Source of the DNA: Nitrososphaerota archaeon
GTDB lineage: Archaea; Thermoproteota; Nitrososphaeria; Nitrososphaerales; Nitrosopumilaceae
Reading direction: 5' to 3'
Length of the DNA stretch: 38,390 nucleotides
NCBI GenBank assembly: GCA_026712925.1
Contig: JAPOPJ010000271.1
Coordinates: 1-38,390 of the forward strand
A model generated the notes under the pieces. It was given only the letters and a program-made list of their open reading frames with translations. It made no database searches and was not told the origin of the DNA. Positions 16,801-26,800 of the stretch are shown here, one piece after another (position 1 is the first letter of the stretch; each line of letters starts with the position of its first letter). A program made the translations under genes and the position numbers.

Positions 16801-18309
16801 ATGGAAAAGCACAACGGTGAAAACCAGATCAAGCACCCAAGGTTAAAAAAGATGGTGCCTGAGCTTCGCCGCACCATAAACATGGACGGCATAATTATAG
16901 ACTGCAACGAATACTATGCCGATAAGATTGGTCAGTCAATTGATGAGATAATAGGATTGCATGCAGATGAGCATACCCCGCCAGATGACAGGGAAAAATT
17001 CCACGAGGAATTTGAATATTGGAAGAAGACAAAGACCGGAAAAAAGATTTTAATAAACATCATGGCAAAAGACGGAACAATTATGGAAATGATATCATCT
17101 ATCAAGAGCCACATCGGTGAGGATGGTGAATTGACTGGTAGAACAGCAATCATGATGGACCTCAATGAATTAAAAGAGTTCCAAAAAATAGTGATGCTTA
17201 GAAAATTTGAGAGTCTTTATGAGAACTCGCCGGATCTTTACAGAACAGTCAATTATAATGGCACCATTGTAGATTGCAACAAAGCATATCTCAGGGAGCT
17301 TGGCTATGATAGTAAAGAAGATGTAGTTGGCATGAATCTGCTTGAGCACACATCTGAAAAAAGTATAGACATTATGCGAATAAACATGGCTAACTGGCGA
17401 AACACAGGCGCTGGAAAGACATCTGAAATTTGGATGAAGCGAAGAGACGGAACAGAGTTTCCATCCATCCTTACACCAACTAACATACATGACAAAGATG
17501 GTAACTTGATTGGCAGGAATGTAGTGATAAAAGATGCCACAAGTATGTACGAAACAAAACAAATGCTAAGTGAGCAGAAAAAAATAGACAGGATGAAAGA
17601 AGAATTTCTCTCAGTAGTGACGCATGAGTTAAAGTCACCCCTTACACCAATCATTGGGTTTGCTCAAGCCCTTACTAGGCCCAAGATGCTAGGCGAATTA
17701 AATGAAAAACAAAACGATGCAGTAATAACTATACTATCTAACGCAACTAGACTCAGAAAACTCATAGGAGATATGTTAGATGCACACAAGCTAGAGCTGA
17801 AAAAAATGAGGTTTGACCTCAAGGAAATGTCTGTAAATGACCTAATGAGTCACATAGATAAATCATTCCAGCTGACGGCAAAGGAAAAAGGTGTATCTAT
17901 ACACTGTAATGTAAAAGGAAATGATGAAATCATGATTACTAGTGATAGAGATAGAGTAGAGCAGGTAATTACAAACCTGACATATAACGCGATAGACTTT
18001 ATACCAAAAGATACAGGAACCGTGACAGTTACTGCCGAATATGTTGGCTCTGAGGTGCAGTTCTCAGTTGTAGATAACGGTATAGGCATACCGCCAGAAA
18101 AGCAAAAAGAGTTGTTTAAAAAATTCTACCAAGCCAATACATCACATGATAGAAAGCACGGCGGGACCGGACTAGGACTCTCAATTTGTAAGGGGATAGT
18201 AGAGGGTCTAGGAGGCAAGATAGGTGTTGAAAGTACCGAGAATGTGGGAAGCAACTTTTATTTTATACTGCCTGTGAAAAGAGGCGATAATGAGAGTTCT
18301 CCAGATTGA
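16801..18309 (+). CDS. PAS-PAS sensor histidine kinase
   Basis: A soluble kinase with no membrane segment. Two PAS domains (around residues 25-130 and 140-260) are followed by HisKA with the H-box 'SVVTHELKSPLTPIIGF' (phosphorylated His near residue 275). The HATPase domain has an N-box in 'NLTYNAIDF', G1 'DNGIGIP' and G2 'GGTGLGLSI'. It would sense a cytoplasmic signal and phosphorylate a partner, most likely the receiver protein whose gene overlaps its end by 20 nt. ATG 16801 is chosen because TAAATATAT is centred ~27 bp upstream (leaderless). An earlier ATG at 16723 adds 26 residues without a promoter. Confidence 0.9.
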   Translation: MEKHNGENQIKHPRLKKMVPELRRTINMDGIIIDCNEYYADKIGQSIDEIIGLHADEHTPPDDREKFHEEFEYWKKTKTGKKILINIMAKDGTIMEMISSIKSHIGEDGELTGRTAIMMDLNELKEFQKIVMLRKFESLYENSPDLYRTVNYNGTIVDCNKAYLRELGYDSKEDVVGMNLLEHTSEKSIDIMRINMANWRNTGAGKTSEIWMKRRDGTEFPSILTPTNIHDKDGNLIGRNVVIKDATSMYETKQMLSEQKKIDRMKEEFLSVVTHELKSPLTPIIGFAQALTRPKMLGELNEKQNDAVITILSNATRLRKLIGDMLDAHKLELKKMRFDLKEMSVNDLMSHIDKSFQLTAKEKGVSIHCNVKGNDEIMITSDRDRVEQVITNLTYNAIDFIPKDTGTVTVTAEYVGSEVQFSVVDNGIGIPPEKQKELFKKFYQANTSHDRKHGGTGLGLSICKGIVEGLGGKIGVESTENVGSNFYFILPVKRGDNESSPD

Positions 18310-18661
18310 CGACAATGACGACATTAGAAAGTTTGTAGGCATGACTGTCTCTAGCATGGGGCATGACTACGAATCAGCAGATGGCGGTAGAAAAGGTGTA
18401 GAAATGATAGAAAATAACCAGTACGATATGGTACTACTTGACATGTCAATGCCAGAGTTCTCTGGAATCGATGTGATAAATGACCTTAGCTCAAAGAACC
18501 TCATGACAAAACAAAAAATCGTCATATTTTCAGCATCTGTAAAAAAGGACGATATCATAGAGGAATTACAAGGAAAAGGCATTCATTCGTTTCTTCCAAA
18601 ACCAGTAGATATTGATGAGTTAATAGACAAACTAACAGAGATTGAAGACGAGATAAAGTAG
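18290..18661 (+). CDS. Single-domain response regulator (receiver)
   Basis: At 123 aa it is a receiver domain only: acidic pocket 'IDDNDD' (D7, D8), phospho-acceptor D51 in 'VLLDMSMPEFSG', the conserved Ser in 'IVIFSAS' and Lys in 'FLPKPVD'. It has no DNA-binding or other output domain, so it acts through protein contact or as a phosphate relay. The 20-nt overlap with the kinase gene points to coupled translation and a cognate pair. Confidence 0.93.
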   Translation: MRVLQIDDNDDIRKFVGMTVSSMGHDYESADGGRKGVEMIENNQYDMVLLDMSMPEFSGIDVINDLSSKNLMTKQKIVIFSASVKKDDIIEELQGKGIHSFLPKPVDIDELIDKLTEIEDEIK

Positions 18662-18690
18662 GCATAACATATGTACATCATACCAGAAAG

Positions 18691-19431
18691 TTGCCAGATT
18701 TTACCAAACCAGACCCCACACTATCACGCTACATGACCAGATGTGCAGTTTGGATAGTAATTTATAAAAGAATCTTTCAGAGGCTGTTGTTGTTTAACAG
18801 GCAAATCTTTGCAGTAATAGGACTAATGGCAGTTATAACTGTGGCATTATATTCAATCCAAGACCACGGAGACGAGTCCTGTGACATATTTGAGCTGCAC
18901 CACGAGTGTGATTTATCAGGCTGGATAACTCTGATATATGGAGATTTGCTGATAGGCATAACGCTTGCACTTGTATTTCACTATATGGTATCAGATAGCA
19001 ACAAAAAGATAGCAGCCGCAGCTGTAAAGACAGACAAGGTACTCTCAGAGATGAGAAGAGTGCATGACAGGCGCAAGGCATACGTCATTTTAGCTCTAAA
19101 GAACCACTTTAGCTCGCTGTTGCTGTGCGTGGGAATGATTAATCGATTCATGGATAGTGATGATGAGAAAAAAAAGAACATTGCAGAGTCAAAAAAACAA
19201 GATTTGGATAAGATACTCCAAAAGAGTCAGATGGTGCTAGACCTTTCAATTGATGTGTTGGATCCAATGCTCGTTGAAAAGATTCAAAAGATATTCACAG
19301 TGATTGAGGATAGTATGGAAGAATCTGACAAAGGAATGATTGTAAATGCCGATCAAGCAAAGACACTAGTCAAAGAAGTTACAGAAAAGCTAGACGAAGA
19401 AAGTAAAAATATTGACAAAATTCTGAAATGA
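18691..19431 (+). CDS. Two-TM membrane protein with cytoplasmic coiled coil
   Basis: Family not recognised. Two membrane helices ('IFAVIGLMAVITVALY' and 'WITLIYGDLLIGITLALVFHYMV') flank a short acidic loop with several Cys and His (DESCDIFELHHECD). A long charged helical region of about 130 residues follows, which could form a coiled coil. The architecture resembles a stripped sensor or signalling adaptor, and it sits 30 bp after the receiver gene, so it may belong to the same signalling unit. The start is TTG 18691 or ATG 18733, both before the first helix. A T-run follows the stop at 19435-19440. Confidence 0.7.
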   Translation: MPDFTKPDPTLSRYMTRCAVWIVIYKRIFQRLLLFNRQIFAVIGLMAVITVALYSIQDHGDESCDIFELHHECDLSGWITLIYGDLLIGITLALVFHYMVSDSNKKIAAAAVKTDKVLSEMRRVHDRRKAYVILALKNHFSSLLLCVGMINRFMDSDDEKKKNIAESKKQDLDKILQKSQMVLDLSIDVLDPMLVEKIQKIFTVIEDSMEESDKGMIVNADQAKTLVKEVTEKLDEESKNIDKILK

Positions 19432-19868
19432 CATATTTTTTGTACTGAATAATCCAAATGTTATAGTTCTAAAATGGGCATGATACATCCCGTAGATATT
19501 TCTGCAAGGATGTAGTCTTGAGTGAAATAAAGATATGAAAAGCAAGAAACTATTCACGTTTTGTAAAATACATATAAGGACTAAATGAATCTGTTGAATA
19601 ATCCTGCATGAGGCCATATTTTCAGGGATATTTTTGTGCCTAAAAATAGAATTTTGCAACAAACTTGACCAAATCCAATAATGTTATACCCATACCATCA
19701 TGCATGTGAGTAGATGTCAAAAAACAAATTTGATGCACAATTCTTTATTCAAACACAGAAAATAACCCCTGCAACTATTCACATCTGTGTTATAAACACA
19801 AAATCACTATACACCTTGCTTCATACGCAGACAAACTTGAAATGTAAACAATTCTGAATGCAAACATC
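19432..19868. other. Intergenic stretch, nothing certain
   Basis: A T-run at 19435-19440 probably ends the upstream transcript. A 47-codon frame at 19714-19857 has a TATA-like TGTTATACC about 26 bp upstream, but its composition is not convincing. Nothing else is seen. Confidence 0.45.
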
Positions 19869-21035
19869 TCAACTCTCAGGTATTTTAAACCATTTTCGTG
19901 GCATGAATCGTTTTACCAGCAATGCTGTTCCAGTCAAGTATATCATTATACCCACAGGCTCTATCCAGTTTTGGCTCCCATTCCCAGGTGTGATTCCCAG
20001 AGCTGGCTCTACTACAAAAAGAAATATTGAACCTGCCATGAGTGGAGCCATCCCTACAAAGAAGAGCATGAGTGTGCCAGTATCCCTTATGGCAATTAAC
20101 AGATCCCTGTATGTGCCGTGCGGCTTTTTCCACTTGCCAGGGCCAAGCCAGACTTGCATCCCACCAACATACCAATATACCATCCCTTGTAATATCATGG
20201 CTCCAATAATATTACCTAGTGTTACTGGGACTAAGTTGTTAAACCATGCCTCGCCCCAAGTATAGTCTCCACCTGCCCATATCCCTGCAGCTAGTGCAAA
20301 GTGATTCACTATACTATGCTCAAAGCCAATGGCAAAAAAGACCGACACTGGAATCCCAATTAACAAGATTTTTGAGAAAATCTCCTTTGTTCTGTATGCA
20401 CCCCATACACCCATGGCAATAAGCCAATTTGCAAATATTCCACGATAAAATAGCTGATCCCATGTCAGCTCATTTACTTTTTTCTCACCAATCCCTGCAA
20501 GTATTCCCATGAGATCTGAGCCGACAGGCCCTGCTTGTCCTGCGCCTATAATTATCATCCACCCAATGACAAAGCCTGCCATCCAGTGTCCAGAGTGTGT
20601 GATGGACCACTCCCACAGTACCTCGCGCCATCTAGACCTCTGTGTCATCATGGCAATTCCAGCAGTCATATAATCACCTGTCACCAAGTTTGAGCCATAC
20701 AATATTACCAAAACGAGTGCAGAAAAGCCAAAAACTGCAAATGCAAGAAACTGACCTAATCCATATGACAAGTCCGTTGCTACAGAGAACATTATCATCC
20801 AAGCAAGGAACGCCGCAAATGCAAGGTATGCAGTTGCCTGCCAGCCCATAATGAGCCCCTGTGCAGGATTTACCTTTGTTTTTTCAACACCCAGACTACT
20901 TAGTGTTTTTATGGTATCAGATATTCCAAAAAGCTTTGTAGTCATGCGTGGCGGGGATTCGTCCTCATCCTGCCCGGACAGAGTATCTTTGTCTGTCTTG
21001 TCTTGTTCAGATGGTGTATCAGTATTGTCACTCAA
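19869..21035 (-). CDS. Formate/nitrite transporter (FNT) family channel
   Basis: FNT proteins are pentameric channels for small monovalent anions (formate, nitrite, hydrosulfide). The 388 residues show 'YGSNLVTGDYMT', 'FYRGIFANWLIAMGVWGAYR', the pore motif 'IGFEHSIVNHF' with its central His, and 'NLVPVTLGNIIGAMI', with six membrane helices. Two oddities are a hydrophilic N-terminal extension of ~55 residues and long loops near the C-terminus (GGMQVWLGPGKWKKPHG). In an ammonia oxidiser nitrite is the likely substrate; this is inferred from physiology. The start is TTG 21035, about 6 nt after a start site predicted from TAATATAG at 21064-21071. Confidence 0.9.
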   Translation of the reverse strand: MSDNTDTPSEQDKTDKDTLSGQDEDESPPRMTTKLFGISDTIKTLSSLGVEKTKVNPAQGLIMGWQATAYLAFAAFLAWMIMFSVATDLSYGLGQFLAFAVFGFSALVLVILYGSNLVTGDYMTAGIAMMTQRSRWREVLWEWSITHSGHWMAGFVIGWMIIIGAGQAGPVGSDLMGILAGIGEKKVNELTWDQLFYRGIFANWLIAMGVWGAYRTKEIFSKILLIGIPVSVFFAIGFEHSIVNHFALAAGIWAGGDYTWGEAWFNNLVPVTLGNIIGAMILQGMVYWYVGGMQVWLGPGKWKKPHGTYRDLLIAIRDTGTLMLFFVGMAPLMAGSIFLFVVEPALGITPGNGSQNWIEPVGIMIYLTGTALLVKRFMPRKWFKIPES

Positions 21036-21106
21036 TTATTTATTCAGATTATCAAGAGATCACTATATTAGATTGACGGTTGGGTATGAGTGGATGGATT
21101 TTTGCA

Positions 21107-21262
21107 CGTATGGCATGTATGATGAGTAGATATGGCAGGTAGATATGGCAGGCAGATATGACATGCAGGTATGGTAGGCAGTCATGATGAGCGACTTTAA
21201 TGTGTAGACATGGTAGGCAGTTATGATAATCAGGTATGATGTGCAGGCATGGTAGGCAGACA
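21107..21262. repeat. Degenerate short tandem repeat upstream of the FNT gene
   Basis: Words of the form GGTAGGCAGNNATG and GATATGGCAGG recur about ten times with irregular spacing of 10-18 bp. It lies between the divergent FNT gene and the small gene at 21331. Open frames across it are not taken as genes. Confidence 0.6.
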
Positions 21263-21330
21263 AAAGAAACACCAGATGTAAAAATCAATAGACCAATGCT
21301 TCTTTTTTTGAATAATATCATCACAGCATA

Positions 21331-21552
21331 ATGGATGAAAAAGAGGAGGACAAGTCCGCAGAATCCAGAGATCAACACATAAAATACTATAGATCATTAA
21401 ATGAGATGATTTTAAAAATGCACAGTGAGATAAATGTTGCAAAAGATGAGGCAGTAAAAAAACACCTAGATAATAGAATTGATGCACTAAACAAGGACAA
21501 GAAAAGAATAGAGCAGATGTTTCCGGAGATTGACTGGGACGAGGCTAGTTGA
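21331..21552 (+). CDS. Small charged coiled-coil protein (73 aa)
   Basis: Family not recognised. Almost entirely charged alpha helix ('LNEMILKMHSEINVAKDEAVKKHLDNRIDALNKDKKRIEQM') ending in an acidic tail (DWDEAS). It has no cysteines or membrane segment. Its stop codon overlaps the TTG start of the next gene (TTGA), so the two are translated together and their products may pair. Confidence 0.65.
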   Translation: MDEKEEDKSAESRDQHIKYYRSLNEMILKMHSEINVAKDEAVKKHLDNRIDALNKDKKRIEQMFPEIDWDEAS

Positions 21553-21755
21553 ACGGCTTTATAGAAAAGAACCACAACAGGCATCTTGACATGCTTCAAG
21601 AGTACAAAAAGAGCCTAGTTGAACAAGTGCGTGCTTTGGAAAAACTTGACAGAGAATCTGATTTTATCAAAGAATGGAACAGGGATACGATAATTGAAAG
21701 AAAAGCCGAGATAAAAACAATAGACATAATTTTGAAAAATTTGGTACGGTTCTAA
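21549..21755 (+). CDS. Small helical protein, coupled to 21331 gene (68 aa)
   Basis: Family not recognised. A helical protein with 'MLQEYKKSLVEQVRALEKLDRES' and 'ERKAEIKTIDIILKNLV', of similar size and style to the protein upstream. The start is TTG 21549, overlapping the upstream TGA by the sequence TTGA, an arrangement typical of re-initiation. The two may form a hetero-oligomeric helical bundle; that is inference. Confidence 0.6.
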   Translation: MNGFIEKNHNRHLDMLQEYKKSLVEQVRALEKLDRESDFIKEWNRDTIIERKAEIKTIDIILKNLVRF

Positions 21756-21789
21756 AGAGCAATCCTAAAACGTTTCAAAATAAGACGCA

Positions 21790-22110
21790 TGAAATCCTAC
21801 CAAATACGGTGTTTTTGTTAATTTGGGTCCTTGACCTAGACACATTCATCACAGGTGATAAATTTGAGATGTTTTGGGTTCTTGTATCTATTCACGTACC
21901 ATGATAGTTTGCGTGTGGATATGGAAGAACACATGTTGGTTTTGTGTTTGCAAAAGTATGAGTGTGAACAGTTACGGATTCTTTAGTAATTTCAAAATGA
22001 TTTTTGGTATCTAGCAATTAATCATCCTTGCCTTGTTTGGTGTTGTGGACATGGTAAACTATTTGATATCATATGTACATCCAAGCGCCGAGTTTGGAAA
22101 AGAACAGATA
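21790..22110 (-). repeat. Dispersed element copy C, inverted and with an internal insertion
   Basis: Read on the minus strand, the left end is CCAAACTCGGCGCTTGGATG (22082-22101). The core 'CAAAAATCATTTTGAAATTACTAA' aligns with the copy at 31374. 'AAAACATCTCAAATTTATCA' then matches AAAATATCTTAAATTTATCA at 31507-31526, and the right end is CCGTATTTGGTAGG. Relative to that copy about 110 bp of extra sequence lies in the middle. No toxin-antitoxin gene is adjacent, so the element can occur alone. Confidence 0.65.
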
Positions 22111-22160
22111 CATGATAAAACTTGGAAATTATTATAATTTATGGTACGTAGCTTGAAATA

Positions 22161-22226
22161 CATGGTTTGTAATGCATGATTTGTAATGCATGATTTGTAA
22201 TGCATGGTTTGTAATGCATGGTTTTT
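22161..22226. repeat. 14-bp tandem repeat, 4.5 copies
   Basis: CATGRTTTGTAATG is repeated four times and then partially. Noncoding. Confidence 0.9.
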
Positions 22227-22324
22227 GGAACACATTCGCAAAAGACAATAAAGCTAGATAGTCACGCAGTATGTGATTCTTTTGCAGACTTTGAAAAAAT
22301 ATCTGGCAAGAGTGCTACAACATA

Positions 22325-22705
22325 CTAGATAACAGTTGCAATTTTTTTGATCTTTGTAATGATGCGAATCTTGGTGCTTGTGGGCATTTCTGGTTCCATA
22401 GTAAAGTAAATGATGTTTCGCTTCGTATAGATTACCATTTGTGTAACCTTTTCTCTCTCTACATGTACGTATCGAACCTTTCCAAGAGAACGATCAAACT
22501 CTTTTCTCATTGTACGTCTTTGTGCAACTTGTTTGCAAAAATGCTCCTCTTCCTTTTGTGATTTTAGGGATGTCTTGCCGTCCTTCATTATTGCCTCCCG
22601 GATATTTCCCATAGGATCAATTATAGCAGTAAATCTCATCCTTGAATCCAACGCTATAATGGACTCTACTAGCTCCAGCAGATCAGCCTGTTCCTTTTTA
22701 GCCAT
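22325..22705 (-). CDS. Conserved archaeal protein, possibly DUF6659-like
   Basis: A 126-residue protein starting 'MAKKEQADLLELVESIIAL', with 'RFTAIIDPMGNIREAIMKDG', a central charged segment and C-terminal strands 'QMVIYTKRNIIYFTMEPEM'. The alternating strands and the 'DPMGNI' turn recall roadblock-like folds. I recall similar thaumarchaeal proteins under DUF6659, but could not check. A longer frame begins at 22798. I chose ATG 22705 because a TTATAT box lies about 27 bp upstream, giving a leaderless start. Function unknown. Confidence 0.7.
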   Translation of the reverse strand: MAKKEQADLLELVESIIALDSRMRFTAIIDPMGNIREAIMKDGKTSLKSQKEEEHFCKQVAQRRTMRKEFDRSLGKVRYVHVEREKVTQMVIYTKRNIIYFTMEPEMPTSTKIRIITKIKKIATVI

Positions 22706-23043
22706 CACAGATTTAAAAATTACTGGGCAAATATAATCTATTGAGAGACGTGCTGTAGCATACTCCGTATAAAAGCCACATTCATGCCAAAGTAACACAC
22801 AATCCTAAGAAGATATCCAAACCCCCTATAGCACCAGCGCAAATGCCAAGAGTTGGAGATCCACATCATACCACATATCCTACCACATATCCTACCACAT
22901 ATCCTACCACATATCCTACCACATATCCTACGAAAAATCACCAGAATCTCAAAGATACTACATGTTCGTCCCCACCATATTAGACCAAAACAGGCACTAA
23001 TTCAGCGCAACAATATTAGATATGTGTGGTATGGGGAGAAATA
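22706..23043. other. Intergenic stretch with minisatellite
   Basis: Divergent promoter region between the gene ending at 22325 and the methyltransferase. It contains the TTATAT box at about 22731-22736 (minus), the 12-bp repeat at 22869-22931 and AATATTAG at 23011-23018 (plus). Confidence 0.55.
22869..22931. repeat. 12-bp minisatellite, 5 copies
   Basis: TACCACATATCC is repeated five times without mismatch. Noncoding, upstream of the O-methyltransferase gene. Confidence 0.92.
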
Positions 23044-23658
23044 GTGGATAAAAACATAACCAAAACGCTCAAGAAACTCGAAAAGCAATCCCACCTAGAA
23101 AAAACCCGCAAGGTGGATGTCCCACCAGAAAAGAGAATGCTTGCCATAACTAGAGATACAGGCGAGTTGATTAATTTGCTACTTTTTAGCAAAAAAGCAA
23201 AAAACATGCTAGAGATTGGCACATCCACAGGATACTCTACTTTATGGTGTGCAGAAGTGGCAAAACGAAATTCTGGTAAAATTTTTACAATTGAGTGTGA
23301 CCAAAACAAAATCAAGCGCGCAGAAAAAAATTTTGCAGATGCCAAAGTTACAAAATATATCAACATCATGAATGGTGAAGCAGTAGATATTTTAGAATCA
23401 CTCAAGCACAAGAAAAAATATCAGAGCTTTTTTGATTTTGTCTTGATTGATGCTGACAAAGAAAATGTCACTAAATATTTTGATCTTGCAGTCCCGCTAG
23501 TTAAAAAAGGAGGCATAATCATGACAGACAACATGACATACCCTGAAAAATACCGTACACACATGAAAAAACTTTCACAACACATAAGAAAAAACCCAAA
23601 ATTTAGAACCATGACATGTCAGATTGGAAACGGTGAAGAGATTTCAGTAAAAATTTAA
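23044..23658 (+). CDS. O-methyltransferase, family 3 (COG4122-type)
   Basis: A class I SAM-dependent methyltransferase of the catechol/caffeoyl-CoA type. Motif I is 'MLEIGTSTGYSTLWCAE', motif II 'IFTIECDQNKIKRAE', the metal-binding 'FVLIDADKENV' carries the conserved Asp, and 'IIMTDNM' supplies the next Asp. Both acids needed for divalent metal are present. The substrate is unknown. I chose GTG 23044 (leaderless, with AATATTAG about 28 bp upstream); GTG 23026 would add six residues. It is a single gene. Confidence 0.9.
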   Translation: MDKNITKTLKKLEKQSHLEKTRKVDVPPEKRMLAITRDTGELINLLLFSKKAKNMLEIGTSTGYSTLWCAEVAKRNSGKIFTIECDQNKIKRAEKNFADAKVTKYINIMNGEAVDILESLKHKKKYQSFFDFVLIDADKENVTKYFDLAVPLVKKGGIIMTDNMTYPEKYRTHMKKLSQHIRKNPKFRTMTCQIGNGEEISVKI

Positions 23659-23760
23659 CCCAACATAGCAGCACATCAACATGTCATCATATCAGCATGA
23701 CAGCATATCACCAAAAAACCACACTGCCGAGTTTAATTTAATAATTTTAGGTACAACACA

Positions 23761-23788
23761 CATCAAGCATCATACATCAAGCATCATA
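23761..23788. repeat. 14-bp direct repeat, 2 copies
   Basis: CATCAAGCATCATA is repeated twice head to tail between the convergent methyltransferase and giant-protein genes. Confidence 0.8.
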
Positions 23789-23815
23789 CAAACATGACAG
23801 TATGAAAATATCACA

Positions 23816-26800
23816 TCATGGTACAGGTGCAGGTACAAACCCAGTACCAGGCACATATGTTCCGTAGCGCTCCCATCCAGACTCGCCGATTATCCATATA
23901 GCATAGCTTGCTTCTGCTGCATCACCTGCGGCATTAAGTGAAATGTTTCCTATTGCGCCACTATATTGTGATGTAATCATTGGTATCTGCCTCTTTACAT
24001 CCTCAAAGCCAGCATCACCAGTAGCCTCAATGGCTAGGCCGAGAATCTGCACACTATCATAAGAAGCATAGGCATACACATTGGGATTGCCTTCAATTCT
24101 AGGATCCTCTGAAAAGCGCGTATTTAGTTCTGTGTACATCGGACTAGTATCATCAACATCAAATATCCGCTCCCTGAATTTTGTATTCTTTAGAAACTCT
24201 AGCACTACTTCATTATTCACTAACACCTCACTTTGAACATTAGCATCAGAGCCTATCCACTGTACACTGTGCAGTATTTCATGAGCGGCTGCTTTTTCCA
24301 TAAAGACCTCAGTCTCACCAATTCCCACATACATTACAGCAATTTTCTCACTTCCATGTTCATTTACAAGCAGTTCTATTTTATCTGCCAAAGTTGCAGT
24401 CATTTCCTCAAACATTGAATCATAACAGTCAGGTATATCACATAGTGGATAACTTTCAAAGTCATCTACCATACCACCCATACTCTCAAATGATGCAGCA
24501 GTACTATTACGCAGTCCATTACCAAACGCATCATCCCTCCACACAGGAACAAGTACACTAATCCCATCATCAGTGAGTAGCTGTGCTGCCACTACACCTT
24601 GCAGAGAATCATCAGGGGCAAGGCGGAATACATTATCTCCTTCATTTGCAATGCTAGGTGCAGTAGAACAGCAGCTGAGAAGTAGCATGTTATTTGCATT
24701 AAGATAGTCTTTAATTTGTGCAATACCACCGCTAGCAGATGGACCAGTGATGTACCTAATTCCATCATCATTAAATGACCTAACAGGCTCTACATACCCC
24801 TCAGATGCAGTATCAGCAACCTGAATATCTAGCCTCCATGTTGCATTTTTTTCACTCAAATATTCATTAAAGTCATTTACTGCATACTCTGCGGCTACAT
24901 TTCTGTGAACTCCTGCACCGTCTGCCCTAGTTACTGGGATTAGACCACCAATCTCAACTATTTCTACCCATGCCCCGTCAATTATTCTCCACACGGCATA
25001 CTGGCCATCTGCACGGTCACCGGCACTATTTAAAACCGTATTTCCTGATGCCCCTACATACTTTGCAGACACATCAGACAGAGAGGCCTTGACATCACTT
25101 ACATCAGTACTCTGTGCATCTAAAATGGAGAGTCCTAGGAGCCACACCACATCATACTCAAAGCTAGTATAGACACTTGGTGCCCTGTAAAATTGTACAT
25201 TATCCTCAAAGTGTTTTGCAATCTGTTGTGTAATTACATTGTCATGGACTCGTGGTTGTACAGATACCAGCCCTACACGCTCTGCAAATTCAAGCGCAGT
25301 TTCATTATCAGTTATGTTCGGATATGCAGTATTTACATCTGCACTATACCACTTTACACCATTTAATACATCATGCTTGCTTGCCTCGACTAGAAAATCA
25401 GCATTACGCTCAAACCCAACATACAGCACTGCAACATTCCCAGCACCATTGTCAATCATTTGCTGTACTGCATCTGCAAGGGTAGCAACAGGTCCTTCAA
25501 GGTCATCATTATAACTAATCACACCTCCCATTATATTCCCATCAGACATACTCTCAAAAGAGGTACCAGTCAATTCCAGCAAGTCATTTACCCAAATATT
25601 CTCAAGCCCCACAGGAACAAATGCACTGATATCATCACTATTCATGACATCAGCTAGTTTTTCAGCGTGCTGTGCATGTCCTGGTGCAAGTCTAAACATT
25701 GCATCATTATCAATTGCAAATGGCGTAGTAACACTACAACAGCTCAACAAGAGCATGTCATTTTCATTTGCATATCTGAGTAATGCAGTATCATAGTCTA
25801 TTGCATTCCCATCAATAATCTTGATGTTTGAATTATTTAGTGCAGTGAGTTCCTCTAGTGCAACAGCAGGATTAGTTTGGGAGTCACGCCTATCCACTGA
25901 AAGTGACCATCCTGCATCAAGGCTTTCCAGATAATCATTAAAATCATTTACTGCAAGTATTGAGGCGGCATTTATCTCCTCACCATACTTTGTCGCACCA
26001 CCAGATAATGGTGCTAGTGCACCTATTGATATTTCACCCTCAAGGGAAGTCCTTTCTGCTGCAAGATAGTTCCAGTGGCCCGGACTTAGTGGATATGACG
26101 GATCATCAAATGCCCTCACTACAAGGCGCATCTCAGGGATATACTCATCAAGGTAGAATGGTCCATTGCTTATCACGGCTGTACCCTTTTCTGTAATCCA
26201 GTTAATTGATGCGGCATATCTCGTGTCAACATCTGTCATATCATCATACACACCGGCAGGTATCATTCCATCAGACATCATCCCTAGTGCATTCTTTATC
26301 AAGGCGACATCCATATCATCTAACATAGAAATCCACGAGACATCATTACTCACTGCAACAGAATTTGAAAATGCGGCATCACCATTTAGCACCACGGCCT
26401 CCATTGCAGCTTGCACCTCCCATGGTATGCTACTCCAAAGCAGTGCACGAGATGCAATTTCAGATTCATCAAAGTGCCAATAATCCACATACACATCTAT
26501 TGTATCATCATCAATTACGCGTATTCCCTTTATCAGAGGATTTGCACCTGCTGCTAATTCGGGATCATACTTTGCCACATCATCGGGGTTTGAGCTAGAC
26601 TTTGTAATCCATTCTCTATATAGGTATGTAGGATACATCACATCATTAATGTCCATTGGTATTCCATTATGCCACTTGCTAAATTTCAAATCAACTCTAA
26701 CCTTACTAATTGACTCTGTACCCTGTGGTAATGTTGTCCACTCTTGGTTTGCCGCATCCCACATGACAGCATCATCATGGAGTGTAATCATACCATCAGG

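Noticed and set aside
19714-19857. 47-codon frame with a TATA-like box about 26 bp upstream
   Set aside because: Tempting because of the spacing, but the protein shows no features and is flanked by unsupported sequence; left as a note in the intergenic entry.
21052-21487. Several minus-strand frames rich in Tyr/His/Cys near the FNT start
   Set aside because: Created by degenerate short repeats; they overlap the 5' region of the FNT gene and the small gene on the other strand.
22853-23044. Plus-strand frame of repeated 'HILP' units
   Set aside because: Translation of the 12-bp minisatellite, with no other support.
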